A stretch of 64,000 nt of DNA from an uncultured Bacilli bacterium (GTDB lineage: Bacteria; Bacillota_I; Bacilli_A; RF39; UBA660), in the NCBI GenBank assembly GCA_910584165.1, contig CAJTZU010000001.1, positions 186,001 to 250,000 on the forward strand, in the 5' to 3' direction. Each line of letters opens with the position of its first letter. The stretch's first letter is position 1. The notes beneath the pieces are model-generated. The model worked only from the letters and a program-made list of their open reading frames with translations. It was not told the DNA's origin and made no database searches. Position numbers and translations under genes: made by a program. Shown piece by piece: positions 14,654 through 23,148 of the stretch.

Positions 14654-16402
14654 TTACTCTAGTATTGCTTTAATTCTTCTAACTCCAGCACTACTAGCTT
14701 CCTCCTTCTTGATTTTGAAATGTCCTAATTCCTTTGTATTTTGAACATGAGGGCCTCCACATAATTCTTTTGAAATATTATCTCCAATTGTATATACAGT
14801 TACAATATCTGGGTATTTTTCAATAAACATACATTCTGCACCTGAAGAAAGCGCTTCTTCTTTCTTCATTTCTTCTACATGAACTTCTAGTCCCTCTTCT
14901 ATCCATTTATTTACTAATTCTTCTGTTCTAGATTTTTCTTCTTCTGTCAATTTATGGTCACAACTAAAATCAAATCTCATTCTTTCAGAAGTAATATTAC
15001 TTCCTTTTTGATGAACATCAGGACCCACTACTTCTTTTAAAGCAGCATTTAATAAATGGGTTGCGGTATGATATTTAGTTTCTATTTCGCCATCTCCTGC
15101 TAAACCACCTTTAAACTTTCCTGCAGAAGCCGTGCGAGATAATTCTTGATGCTCTTTAAATTTTTTTTCAAATCCTTCTTCATCTACAGATATTCCTCTT
15201 TCATTAGCAAGCTCTATAGTAAGCTCAATTGGAAATCCATAAGTATCATACAAATGGAAAGCAGTAATATCATCAATAGCATCCTTATTTCGAACTGCTT
15301 TTTCAAACTCTCTTAATCCCTTTTCTAAAGTCTTATTAAATTTTTCTTTTTCTTTTTTCAATACTTCTAAAACAATTTGATAATTATCATCTAATTCCTT
15401 ATAGTATGTTTTATACTTATCTAATAGTAACGTTGCAATTCTATTTTCCCAATCACTATTAATATCTATATTTAAATTTTTAGCATGCCTAATTGCTCTA
15501 CGGATAAGTCTTCTTAATATATATCCTTGATCTGTATTACTTGGCTTTATACCAGATGGGTCTGCACTAATAAAAACAGCAGTACGCATGTGATCTGCAA
15601 TAATACGCATACTTCTTTTATATTCACCATCATAAGGGACATTAGAAATTTCTGAAATTAAGTTAATAACATCTTTCCAAATACTAGACTCATAATTGTC
15701 TTTTACACCTTCTAAAATAGCAGTAGTACGTTCTACTCCCATTCCAGTATCTACATTTTTATTAGGAAGTTCTGTTACCACTCCATTTACATCTTTGTGA
15801 TATTGCATAAATACATTATTCCATATTTCTACCCAACGATTATCTTCAGGATCAAAAGTCTCTGGAATTTCTTCATCACTTCTAAAATAAAAAATCTCAG
15901 TATCTGGTCCGCATGGTCCTGATTCTCCTGCAATCCAAAAATTATCTTCTACTGTTTTTGCAATTCTAGATTCTGGTATTCCTAAACTTAACCATTTTTC
16001 ATAACTTTCAGTATCAAAAGGAATAATATCATTTCCAGCAAATACAGTAACAGCTAAACGAGATGCTGGAATCTTTAAATCATTCGTTAAAAATTGATAA
16101 CTCCACTCAATACTTTCTTGCTTAAAGTAATCCCCTAAACTCCAATTTCCTAGCATTTCAAAAAAAGTATGATGAGTAGTATCTCCTACTTCTTCCAAAT
16201 CATTGGTACGAATACACTTCTGATAATCACACAATCTAGTTCCATAAGGATGAGGTTGCCCCATTAAATAAGGAATTAATGGTTGCATTCCTGCAGTATT
16301 AAATAAAACGCTAGGATCATTTTCAGGAACTACTGGTGCGCTAGGAATTTGCTTGTGTCCATGGCGAACAAAAAAATCGATGTACAAATCTTTTAAATTC
16401 AT
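14654..16402 (-). CDS. alaS: Alanyl-tRNA synthetase, short form without C-Ala domain
   Basis: The 582-residue protein carries the class II aminoacylation core (FNTAGMQPL, HTFFEMLGNWSLGDYF, NVDTGMGVERT), the tRNA-recognition region and the editing domain with zinc-site motifs H445xxxH449 and C548xxxH552. It stops at RRIKAILE, right after the editing domain. Usual bacterial AlaRS is about 870 aa with a C-terminal DHHA1/C-Ala domain for dimerisation and tRNA binding; that is absent here. Nothing downstream restores it, since the next gene starts three bases on. Short AlaRS forms exist in some reduced lineages. It charges tRNA-Ala. Confidence 0.93.
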   Translation of the reverse strand: MNLKDLYIDFFVRHGHKQIPSAPVVPENDPSVLFNTAGMQPLIPYLMGQPHPYGTRLCDYQKCIRTNDLEEVGDTTHHTFFEMLGNWSLGDYFKQESIEWSYQFLTNDLKIPASRLAVTVFAGNDIIPFDTESYEKWLSLGIPESRIAKTVEDNFWIAGESGPCGPDTEIFYFRSDEEIPETFDPEDNRWVEIWNNVFMQYHKDVNGVVTELPNKNVDTGMGVERTTAILEGVKDNYESSIWKDVINLISEISNVPYDGEYKRSMRIIADHMRTAVFISADPSGIKPSNTDQGYILRRLIRRAIRHAKNLNIDINSDWENRIATLLLDKYKTYYKELDDNYQIVLEVLKKEKEKFNKTLEKGLREFEKAVRNKDAIDDITAFHLYDTYGFPIELTIELANERGISVDEEGFEKKFKEHQELSRTASAGKFKGGLAGDGEIETKYHTATHLLNAALKEVVGPDVHQKGSNITSERMRFDFSCDHKLTEEEKSRTEELVNKWIEEGLEVHVEEMKKEEALSSGAECMFIEKYPDIVTVYTIGDNISKELCGGPHVQNTKELGHFKIKKEEASSAGVRRIKAILE

Positions 16403-16412
16403 AAATTCACCT

Positions 16413-16955
16413 CTATATATTTTCTATAATAGAAAGCAGTCTATTTTTATAAGCCTCTAAATCATGATTATTATCAATATAATAGTCTGCCATAGCAATT
16501 GGACCACCCTTTGCCGAATTTTCAATTTCAGCGATATCACGTGCTACTGCCTGCTCTCTTGTAAATGGTCTAATCTCCCTTTTACTAAGTCTATCATAAC
16601 GTAATTCTCTATCTGCGATAATAGCAATTACTGTTAGCTTATCTTTTAACTCTTCTTGAAGAATCTTTAATTCATCCCAAGAATAAAGACCATCTAATAC
16701 TGTATTTTCTTCCTCAGCATACTCTAAAATGCGAGGAAGCAAGATTTTAGCATAGGCACCCATTCCTAAATCTCTGCGCAATCCCTCTCTCATCATTTTT
16801 TCATTTTCTGGAGTTACTTCTAATCCAGCCTCTTTTAGTTTTTCCATGGTTACTCCACCAAAGTAAACCTTTTTCCATCCCATACTCTCTAATAAATCAG
16901 AAGCGATAGATTTACCGCTTCCGCACATTCCTACAATAGCAACTATTTTTTTCAT
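16413..16955 (-). CDS. P-loop kinase, UPF0200/dephospho-CoA kinase-like
   Basis: The 180-residue protein has a Walker A loop (GMCGSGKS) and the layout of small nucleoside-monophosphate-kinase folds: a GxTMEKLKEAGL segment, ENEKMMREGLRRDLG, an acidic strand (NTVLDGLYS) and a lid with RLSKREIRPFTREQAVARD. It is closest in pattern to the UPF0200 family, common in archaea and related to dephospho-CoA kinase. The substrate is unknown. It lies 10 bases before alaS and overlaps the AI-2E exporter gene by four bases, in the same operon. Confidence 0.72.
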   Translation of the reverse strand: MKKIVAIVGMCGSGKSIASDLLESMGWKKVYFGGVTMEKLKEAGLEVTPENEKMMREGLRRDLGMGAYAKILLPRILEYAEEENTVLDGLYSWDELKILQEELKDKLTVIAIIADRELRYDRLSKREIRPFTREQAVARDIAEIENSAKGGPIAMADYYIDNNHDLEAYKNRLLSIIENI

Positions 16956-18151
16956 TCTTTCACCTCTTCAATTTTTTCTTCCATTTCCATATCGTCTACA
17001 TAGTCTAATAATTTCCATTTTCTATCAAAAAAGTTAAATACAATTTTTAAAATACCAATCACTGGCGCTGATATAGCCATACCAATAATACCCCAGAAGT
17101 GTCCAAATATTAATAAGCCAATAATAATGGTTACTGGATGTAATTTGGTTGTCTTACTCATAATATATTCTTGTAAGAAATTTCCTTCAAAGAATTGAAT
17201 AACAACAATAGAAGCAGTTGTTAATAATCCCACTGTCGGACTAATTGAAAAACCTACAATAACCGCTGGTACTGCACCAATATAAGGTCCAACATAAGGA
17301 ATAACATTAGTGATAGCACAAAAAACAGCAAATAATAATGGTGCTCTTAAGCCAATAATACTAAATACAACACCACAAATAATAAAGATTACAAGAGCAT
17401 CTAAAGCAACACCCCTTACATAATTCTTTAGACAAGTATTAATTTCTCCAAATAAAGAATCAGCATCTTTTCGCCATTTTTTAGGAAATAGATAAATGAA
17501 CGTTTCTTCAATATTTTCAAAACTTAAAAGTAAAAAGAAGCCTATTACTAACCCTACTAAAAAAGTACTAAGTCCAGAAATAAGAGTTTTTCCAAAGTTT
17601 AAAACATACCCCGGCAAAGAAGAAGCCAGAGAACCACCAAATTCTTCTAATGATGTAACCATGTTATCTTTCATAGTAGCAATATCTAAATTCTCGATAT
17701 TTTCCAATCTTGCAAAAGCCCCATTTAGCCATTCTTCTATCTGTGAAAACAAAGATGGCAAGCTTTCTACAAAATCCACAATTTGTTCATATAAAACAGG
17801 AATTAAAGTTCCCATAAATAGAGCTATAATTCCAATTAATAATATGTAAGATATAATAACACCTGGAAGTCTTTTTATTTTATATTTTTTTAACCATTTT
17901 ACAAAAGGATTTAATAGCCAAGCAACCATTATTCCTATAAATAATGGGCTTAATATTCCTAGAATAGTTAAAAGAGTATCTTTTATTTTTAACTCTGAAA
18001 TAATTCTAAGAGCAATCCATGAAATTAAAATAATTAATAGGATTAAAAGAACTTCTAAAATCTTTTTTGTTAATCCTAAAACCTCATTAGCAGCTTGATA
18101 ATCCACTTGTTTTTTATCTTTTCCTCTTAAATCTTTAAACACATTTATCAC
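16952..18151 (-). CDS. AI-2E family (PerM) membrane transporter
   Basis: The 399-residue protein has about eight membrane segments in the AI-2E/PerM arrangement. Family motifs include LSPLFIGIMVAWLLNPFV near the start, and GPYIGAVPAVIVGF and HPVTIIIGLLIFGHFWG near the end. Members have been linked to autoinducer-2 export or Na+/H+ exchange; which applies here cannot be told. Both ends are hydrophilic, as usual. The gene overlaps the kinase gene by four bases, heading the alaS operon. Confidence 0.85.
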   Translation of the reverse strand: MINVFKDLRGKDKKQVDYQAANEVLGLTKKILEVLLILLIILISWIALRIISELKIKDTLLTILGILSPLFIGIMVAWLLNPFVKWLKKYKIKRLPGVIISYILLIGIIALFMGTLIPVLYEQIVDFVESLPSLFSQIEEWLNGAFARLENIENLDIATMKDNMVTSLEEFGGSLASSLPGYVLNFGKTLISGLSTFLVGLVIGFFLLLSFENIEETFIYLFPKKWRKDADSLFGEINTCLKNYVRGVALDALVIFIICGVVFSIIGLRAPLLFAVFCAITNVIPYVGPYIGAVPAVIVGFSISPTVGLLTTASIVVIQFFEGNFLQEYIMSKTTKLHPVTIIIGLLIFGHFWGIIGMAISAPVIGILKIVFNFFDRKWKLLDYVDDMEMEEKIEEVKE

Positions 18152-18231
18152 CTTTATTCATTATATCAAATATGTGTTAGTAGTGCAAACAAATCTTAGG
18201 AAAATAAGCAATATTTACAAAAAAAGAAGAA

Positions 18232-19089
18232 TTATAATTCCTCTTTTTTGGGAGACTTCTTTTGAAAATAAATTTTAGGAGGCTCTTCTTTTGAACATGC
18301 TTTCATAATTTCAAAAGCATCTTCCCATGCCCCTTCAAAATATTTTTTGCTTTCTTCTAATTCGTAAAGATATTCTTGAAACTTTGGAATTTGACTAAAT
18401 ACTGATAACATCGGAAGTGACAATGCTAAAAAAGATCCATAACCTTCTTTACTTTCTTCTGTCTGCTCAGCATAGATTTCTTTTTGTTCCCTATTAAAAT
18501 CTTTTTTTCTAATTCGATAAGAAACTGTTAATCCATATCTTTTAGCAAACTCTTCTTCTTCAAAAAATCGTTTTGTTAAAACGTCTACTAAATAAGTTCT
18601 ATCATTCATGAAAACTTCTAAAAAAGGTCTTTTTTCTACCCTCACACCTTGTCTAGTAGGAGATGAATAATCTGCTTCTATAAATGCAAAGTCTTCAAAG
18701 AAAACGCTAAGCGTGGTATTCGCATCATAAATACAATAAGAAACTCTTCCAGAAGGTCTTGAAGCATGAACAGAGATAGGAATAGAACCTGACTGTCTAA
18801 TAATACGATTTCTCATTTTATCCTTTAACCATAAAGGATAGCCCATTACAAAAGGAAATTTTCCGTAATGATAATCTGCTGGATTATTGGTAATAGCACA
18901 AGAATCTAATGACAAAAATTCCCGTTCAGGATGAATGGAATTTGAATCCACTAAAGCATTCATAATTGTTGCTTTTATTGCTTCCACATCTAAATCATCA
19001 AGATTAGGATATAATCTAATATACTCTAAAATAGAAACACCTCTATAAAATACTGTCTTTAATACTTCATATTCTTCCAATTTTTTCAT
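18232..19089 (-). CDS. Unknown 285-aa protein with a weak transglutaminase-like C-terminal segment
   Basis: I do not recognise the family. The protein is soluble, with a C-terminal Lys/Glu/Pro-rich tail (KKSPKKEEL). The segment FLEVFMNDRTYLVDVLTKRFF resembles the strand pair around the catalytic His and Asp of transglutaminase-like enzymes (HxxVEVxxxxxYLVD), but a Phe replaces the His. If the fold is right, it would be inactive. It follows the gene at 19151, which has a clearer version of the same motif, so the two may work together. Function unknown. Confidence 0.65.
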   Translation of the reverse strand: MKKLEEYEVLKTVFYRGVSILEYIRLYPNLDDLDVEAIKATIMNALVDSNSIHPEREFLSLDSCAITNNPADYHYGKFPFVMGYPLWLKDKMRNRIIRQSGSIPISVHASRPSGRVSYCIYDANTTLSVFFEDFAFIEADYSSPTRQGVRVEKRPFLEVFMNDRTYLVDVLTKRFFEEEEFAKRYGLTVSYRIRKKDFNREQKEIYAEQTEESKEGYGSFLALSLPMLSVFSQIPKFQEYLYELEESKKYFEGAWEDAFEIMKACSKEEPPKIYFQKKSPKKEEL

Positions 19090-19117
19090 AAACTCACCTC
19101 AGCTTGATTATTATAAC

Positions 19118-19149
19118 AACAAAAAAAGAATTCGTCAAAATTCTTTTTT
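19118..19149 (-). terminator. Terminator between the two unknown genes
   Basis: The stem AAAAAAGAATT/AATTCTTTTTT (19122-19132 with 19139-19149) ends the gene at 19151 on the minus strand. It lies upstream of the next gene, which may have its own promoter. Confidence 0.75.
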
Positions 19150-19150
19150 A

Positions 19151-20182
19151 TTATTTTACTGTTTCTTTGGAAGAATATTGCAAATCTGGAATCATTCTAG
19201 AATATCCTTTTAATATCATAGTACCAATTCTACTTTTTGAAATATTAGAAGGTAAAGATAATAATTTATCTGCGCCCTCTTCTTCTTGTGGAAAAATTCC
19301 TAATATTTTATAGTTTGAAGAATATTCATCCATTCCTAATCCAGCCATTTGAAAATCACACATTCCTAATTTTCTTTCTTTTTCTATGTCAAAAAAATTG
19401 TATTTTTTATCAAAAGAAACTAATAAAGAAGTATGCATATTATTTCCTTCTAAAGATACTACTATTTGACTAAAAATGCTTACTTGTTCTAACAAATATT
19501 GAAATGCCAAAGATGGAAAGAATTTTTTTAAAAGTTCATTTTCTTGTGATTCTAAAGGAATATTAGGATATTGTTCTTTAACAATCGCTTTATCATAATA
19601 AGGATTCTGAACTAAAAATTTATAAATTCTTAAGATATTATCTAACTTTTCTAAATCATTACGACAAGGTCCCAAAGAAAGAAATTTCATAATTTCTTCT
19701 ACTTTAATATCTAATTGTTTCCATTCTTCTTTTTTAGGTGCTTCTAGTTTTGGAAGAAGACTTTCTGTAGGTTGAGGTTGTGGTATTGGTAAAGATGAAC
19801 TTTGAAGCATTTTTTTCTGTGGAACAGGCTGAAAGTTTCTCACTCTTATGAATTCTGCCTTTCTTTCTAATACTTCTTTTTCCTCTTGTAAAACTTCTTG
19901 TGAAACAAAAGTTTGTACCCCGCTATCATATTCTATTCTATAAAAAACAGTATCTTCTGAGTCAAAAATAATCTCTCTCACAGTTACCATTTGCCCTAAA
20001 AATCTTACTCTATCTCCTATATAAAAATCTACCATAATAGGTAAAAAATTATTTTGAAAATTGGCTGGTGATAAAAAAATACATTCTTCTAAAGAAAATA
20101 CTCTTCTTGGTAAATGTTCTTTGCTTACCCTTCTCTTTTTTTCAACAATTGTATTTCTAAAAAAACGTAACTCCTTTTCCAT
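19151..20182 (-). CDS. Unknown protein with an SH3-like region and a degenerate transglutaminase-like domain
   Basis: The 343-residue protein has, at about residues 50-100, a beta-rich SH3/Tudor-like segment (IGDRVRFLGQMVTVREI). A Pro/Gln-rich linker follows. The C-terminal half begins LDNILRIYKFLVQNPYYD, like the entry helix of transglutaminase cores, and has NMHTSLLVSFDKKYNFFDI, matching the His and Asp strands. The position expected for the Cys reads FFPSLAFQ, so the nucleophile seems lost. No signal peptide is present. Function unknown; the fold call is inference from pattern alone. Confidence 0.65.
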   Translation of the reverse strand: MEKELRFFRNTIVEKKRRVSKEHLPRRVFSLEECIFLSPANFQNNFLPIMVDFYIGDRVRFLGQMVTVREIIFDSEDTVFYRIEYDSGVQTFVSQEVLQEEKEVLERKAEFIRVRNFQPVPQKKMLQSSSLPIPQPQPTESLLPKLEAPKKEEWKQLDIKVEEIMKFLSLGPCRNDLEKLDNILRIYKFLVQNPYYDKAIVKEQYPNIPLESQENELLKKFFPSLAFQYLLEQVSIFSQIVVSLEGNNMHTSLLVSFDKKYNFFDIEKERKLGMCDFQMAGLGMDEYSSNYKILGIFPQEEEGADKLLSLPSNISKSRIGTMILKGYSRMIPDLQYSSKETVK

Positions 20183-20217
20183 CTTTTATTCCCCCTTTTA
20201 CGAATAGGTATAATATC

Positions 20218-20246
20218 ATAAAAAAAGGAATTAGTCAAAATTCCTC
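20218..20246 (-). terminator. Terminator after the 100-aa gene
   Basis: The stem GGAATT/AATTCC (20227-20232 with 20239-20244) is followed by seven T on the minus strand. Confidence 0.75.
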
Positions 20247-20251
20247 TTTTA

Positions 20252-20554
20252 CTAACGACATTTTACTGTTGTCTCTTCTTCCACTATAGGGGTATCTGGA
20301 TATACTCCAACCTGATGCTCTGTATTATCTTCCATTACTGGTACTGTCTCAACTCTTTCTTGACCAATTTGAGGTTCTGCACTTGCATATCTTTCACAAT
20401 CTTCCTTCCTTGCAAATATAGTACCATCTGGAGCAGTATATTGTGGTGCAAATTCTGCTATTCCTCTAGCTTCTTCTGGTAGAGAAGCTAGATAGTCTTC
20501 TTTACTTGTCCAATAAGATCCATATGGATCAACATAATATGGATTTTCTTTCAT
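20252..20554 (-). CDS. Unknown acidic 100-aa protein
   Basis: The 100-residue protein is soluble and rich in Tyr, Pro and acidic residues. Two related segments, DPYGSYWTSKEDYLASLP and APDGTIFARKEDCERYAS, suggest an internal repeat of the form D/P-x-G-x-x-x-x-x-K-E-D-x-x-x-x. I do not recognise the family. I chose the ATG at 20554 because GGAAGGG precedes it; the longer frame reaches into frr and has no ribosome site. It follows frr on the same strand. Confidence 0.6.
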   Translation of the reverse strand: MKENPYYVDPYGSYWTSKEDYLASLPEEARGIAEFAPQYTAPDGTIFARKEDCERYASAEPQIGQERVETVPVMEDNTEHQVGVYPDTPIVEEETTVKCR

Positions 20555-20615
20555 ATAATCATCCCTTCCTATAATTAGGATATCATCTTTTCCATAAATA
20601 AGCAAGTAAAAATTT

Positions 20616-21161
20616 CTAGACACTCATCAATTCTGTTTCTTTTACTTTAAATTTTTCATCTACTTCTTTATTATACTTATTAATTAACTCTTGAACAGAT
20701 TCTTCACCAGATTTGATATCATCTTCTGGTACTTCTAATTTACCAATTGCTTTATTTGCATCTTGTCTAATATTTCTAAGAACAATGCGGCAATCTTCTG
20801 CATATCCTTTTGCTTGTTTTACATATTCTCTTCTCGTATCTTCTGTTAAAGCTGGAATATTTAAAATAATCATTTCTCCATTGTTATTAGGAGTAATTCC
20901 TATATTTGCTTCATAAATTCCTTTTTCTATAGCACTTATTGAACTACGGTCAAATGGTTTAATTGCTAATTGTCTTGCTTCTGGAATAGAAATAGTCGCT
21001 AATTGTTTTAAAGGAGTATCTACTCCATAATAATTTACCATAACACCATCTAACATAGCAGGATTCGCACGACCTGCTCGAATGTTAGTAAATCTCTTTT
21101 CCATATTCTCGATGGCTTCTACCATTTCCATTTCTGTATTTTCCAATATCTCTTCTATCAT
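20616..21161 (-). CDS. frr: Ribosome recycling factor
   Basis: The 181-residue protein has RRF landmarks: IRAGRANPAMLDG, the hinge region with YYGVDTPLKQLA, ISIPEARQLAIKPFD, and a C-terminal LNKYNKEVDEKFK-type helix. RRF with EF-G splits post-termination ribosomes. Its position behind proS, nine bases away, is unusual, since frr normally follows pyrH. The length is normal. Confidence 0.95.
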   Translation of the reverse strand: MIEEILENTEMEMVEAIENMEKRFTNIRAGRANPAMLDGVMVNYYGVDTPLKQLATISIPEARQLAIKPFDRSSISAIEKGIYEANIGITPNNNGEMIILNIPALTEDTRREYVKQAKGYAEDCRIVLRNIRQDANKAIGKLEVPEDDIKSGEESVQELINKYNKEVDEKFKVKETELMSV

Positions 21162-21169
21162 ATTTCCTC

Positions 21170-22585
21170 CTAATATTGTTTTCCAAAATAAATTTGATAT
21201 TTTGCTTTTTTACCGCAACATACACAAGTTGCATCTTCTACTTCGCCTATAATACACCTTGATTTATAAGTAGTATCTTCTTTAATCTTATCTTCACAAG
21301 TTTGATTTCCACACCAAGTAGTCTTAATAAATCCAGTTTTTTCTTTTGTTGTATTTAAAAATTCTTCATAAGTAGAAACTTCATAAATTTTAGAATCTCT
21401 TCTCTTCTTTGCCTTCTCAAATAAATTGTCTTGAATACTTACTAACAATTCTTCTATTTTTGAAATTGCTTCGTCTATAGAAACTTTCATTTTCTCTAAA
21501 GTATCTCTTCTAACAAGAGTTACTTCATTATTTTCTAAATCTCTTTTTCCAATCTCTAATCGAATTGGATATCCTTTTACTTCTGCTTCTGCAAATTTAT
21601 ATCCTGGAGATTTATCAGTTCTATCTACTAAGAATGTAATTTCCTTTTCTTTTAAAGAATTGGTTAGCTTTGTTACTACTTCTTCCACTTCTCCAATAGG
21701 AATAATTGCTACTTTAGTAGGAGCAATCTTAGGTGGTAATACAAGGCCATAATCATCACCATGCGTCATAATTAAAGAGCCAATCATACGTGTCGTCACT
21801 CCCCATGAAGTTTGATATGGTGTTTCTAATTCATTATCTTTATTTAAAAACTGAATATTAAAAGCTTTTGCAAAACCATTTCCAAAGTAATGACTAGTAC
21901 CATTTTGAAGAGCAACTCCATCATACATCATAGCTTCAATCGTATAAGAAGCTTCTGCTCCTGCAAATTTTTCTTTTTCTGTTTTCTTTCCTGTTACTAC
22001 AGCAAGCGCTAAATAATTTTCTTGAACATCCTTATATACATCTAACATTTTTAGAGTTTCTTCTAATGCCTCCTCTGCACTAGAATGCATTGTATGCCCC
22101 TCTTGCCATAAAATTTCTCTACTTCTTAAAAATGGTCTTGTTTCTTTTTCCCATCTAACAATCGTACACCATTGATTATAAAGAAGTGGTAAATCACGGT
22201 AAGACTTAATAATCTTTTTAAAATGCTCACAGAATAATACTTCACTAGTTGGTCTTACTATCATTTTATCAGCAAGTTCTTCTTTTCCTCCACGAGTAAC
22301 TACTGCTACTTCTGGCGCAAATCCTTCTACATGCTCTTTTTCAATATTAAATAAACTTTCGGGAATAAACATCGGCATTTGTACATTCACATGCCCAGTT
22401 TCTTTAAATTTCTTATCTAAAATAGATACAATATTTTCCCATATAGCATAACCATAAGGGCGAATAATCATACTTCCTTTTACAGAAGAATAGTCTACTA
22501 AATCGGCAGCCTTACAAACGTCAGTATACCATTTAGCAAAATCTACATCTCTTGATGTAATCTTTTCATTATTTTTTTCACTCAT
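21170..22585 (-). CDS. proS: Prolyl-tRNA synthetase, archaeal/eukaryotic type (ProS type 3)
   Basis: The 471-residue protein lacks the bacterial insertion domain and has type 3 motifs: IIRPYGYAIWENI, the class II motif 2 region QWCTIVRWEKETRPFLRSREILWQEGHT, and TSWGVTTRMIGSLIMTHGDDYGLVLPP. The C-terminal zinc-binding extension has Cys pairs (WCGNQTCEDK and CVCCGK) and ends in a Tyr. It charges tRNA-Pro. This ProRS type is found in archaea, eukaryotes and several low-GC Bacilli and Mollicutes. It is transcribed with frr. Confidence 0.95.
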   Translation of the reverse strand: MSEKNNEKITSRDVDFAKWYTDVCKAADLVDYSSVKGSMIIRPYGYAIWENIVSILDKKFKETGHVNVQMPMFIPESLFNIEKEHVEGFAPEVAVVTRGGKEELADKMIVRPTSEVLFCEHFKKIIKSYRDLPLLYNQWCTIVRWEKETRPFLRSREILWQEGHTMHSSAEEALEETLKMLDVYKDVQENYLALAVVTGKKTEKEKFAGAEASYTIEAMMYDGVALQNGTSHYFGNGFAKAFNIQFLNKDNELETPYQTSWGVTTRMIGSLIMTHGDDYGLVLPPKIAPTKVAIIPIGEVEEVVTKLTNSLKEKEITFLVDRTDKSPGYKFAEAEVKGYPIRLEIGKRDLENNEVTLVRRDTLEKMKVSIDEAISKIEELLVSIQDNLFEKAKKRRDSKIYEVSTYEEFLNTTKEKTGFIKTTWCGNQTCEDKIKEDTTYKSRCIIGEVEDATCVCCGKKAKYQIYFGKQY

Positions 22586-22633
22586 TTTATTCCCTCCACA
22601 TTAAAATTATATCATAAAGTTTTCTCTTTGTTT

Positions 22634-22660
22634 ACAAAAAAAGATATTTTCATATCTTAT
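22634..22660 (-). terminator. Terminator after the lipoprotein gene
   Basis: The stem AAGATAT/ATATCTT (22641-22647 with 22652-22658) is followed by seven T on the minus strand and overlaps the stop of the lipoprotein gene. Confidence 0.78.
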
Positions 22661-23106
22661 TTGCATGTAAATCCTGTTTGCTCCATCATACTTTTAAATC
22701 CTTCATAATCTTTATTTTCAGCTTCTTGAGTAAATAAAACATCCGTGCTATCACTATCTAACTCTTTCAATTTGACTTCTACATGAGCAATTATCTTTCT
22801 ATTTTCTTTTTCAATATCGCATTTTACACCCTTGAAATCTTTTAAATCTTCACAAGCTTTTAAGCCTGATTGATAAATTTCCTCTATTTCTTCCTCTTTT
22901 TTATCGCCAATGTATTCAGCTGTATCTTTTTTATCATACTTTGTTAAACTCTCACCTTTTTTATCAAAAGAGAAAGAATATTCCATTGTTCCTTTTACCT
23001 CGTTCGTATCTAATGTATAAGTACAAGTAAGAGACTTTTCTTTCCCACATCCTGTAAGAATAACTGCAGTAACGATAAATAGACCTAGCATCATTAATTT
23101 TTTCAT
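22657..23106 (-). CDS. Small lipoprotein, unknown
   Basis: The 149-residue protein has a lipoprotein signal with lipobox ILTGC (Cys at about 20). The mature part is highly charged and begins with a two-strand segment (SLTCTYTLDTNEVKGTMEYSF). It has four further Cys, probably paired outside the cell. It resembles DUF1307/YehR-like lipoproteins in plan, like the one at 12706-13242, but the similarity is weak. GGAGGAAT precedes the ATG. It stands between mutL and proS on the same strand. Confidence 0.68.
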   Translation of the reverse strand: MKKLMMLGLFIVTAVILTGCGKEKSLTCTYTLDTNEVKGTMEYSFSFDKKGESLTKYDKKDTAEYIGDKKEEEIEEIYQSGLKACEDLKDFKGVKCDIEKENRKIIAHVEVKLKELDSDSTDVLFTQEAENKDYEGFKSMMEQTGFTCK

Positions 23107-23148
23107 TTTATTCCTCCTACCTCTTGTTTATTATAACATAATATTTGT

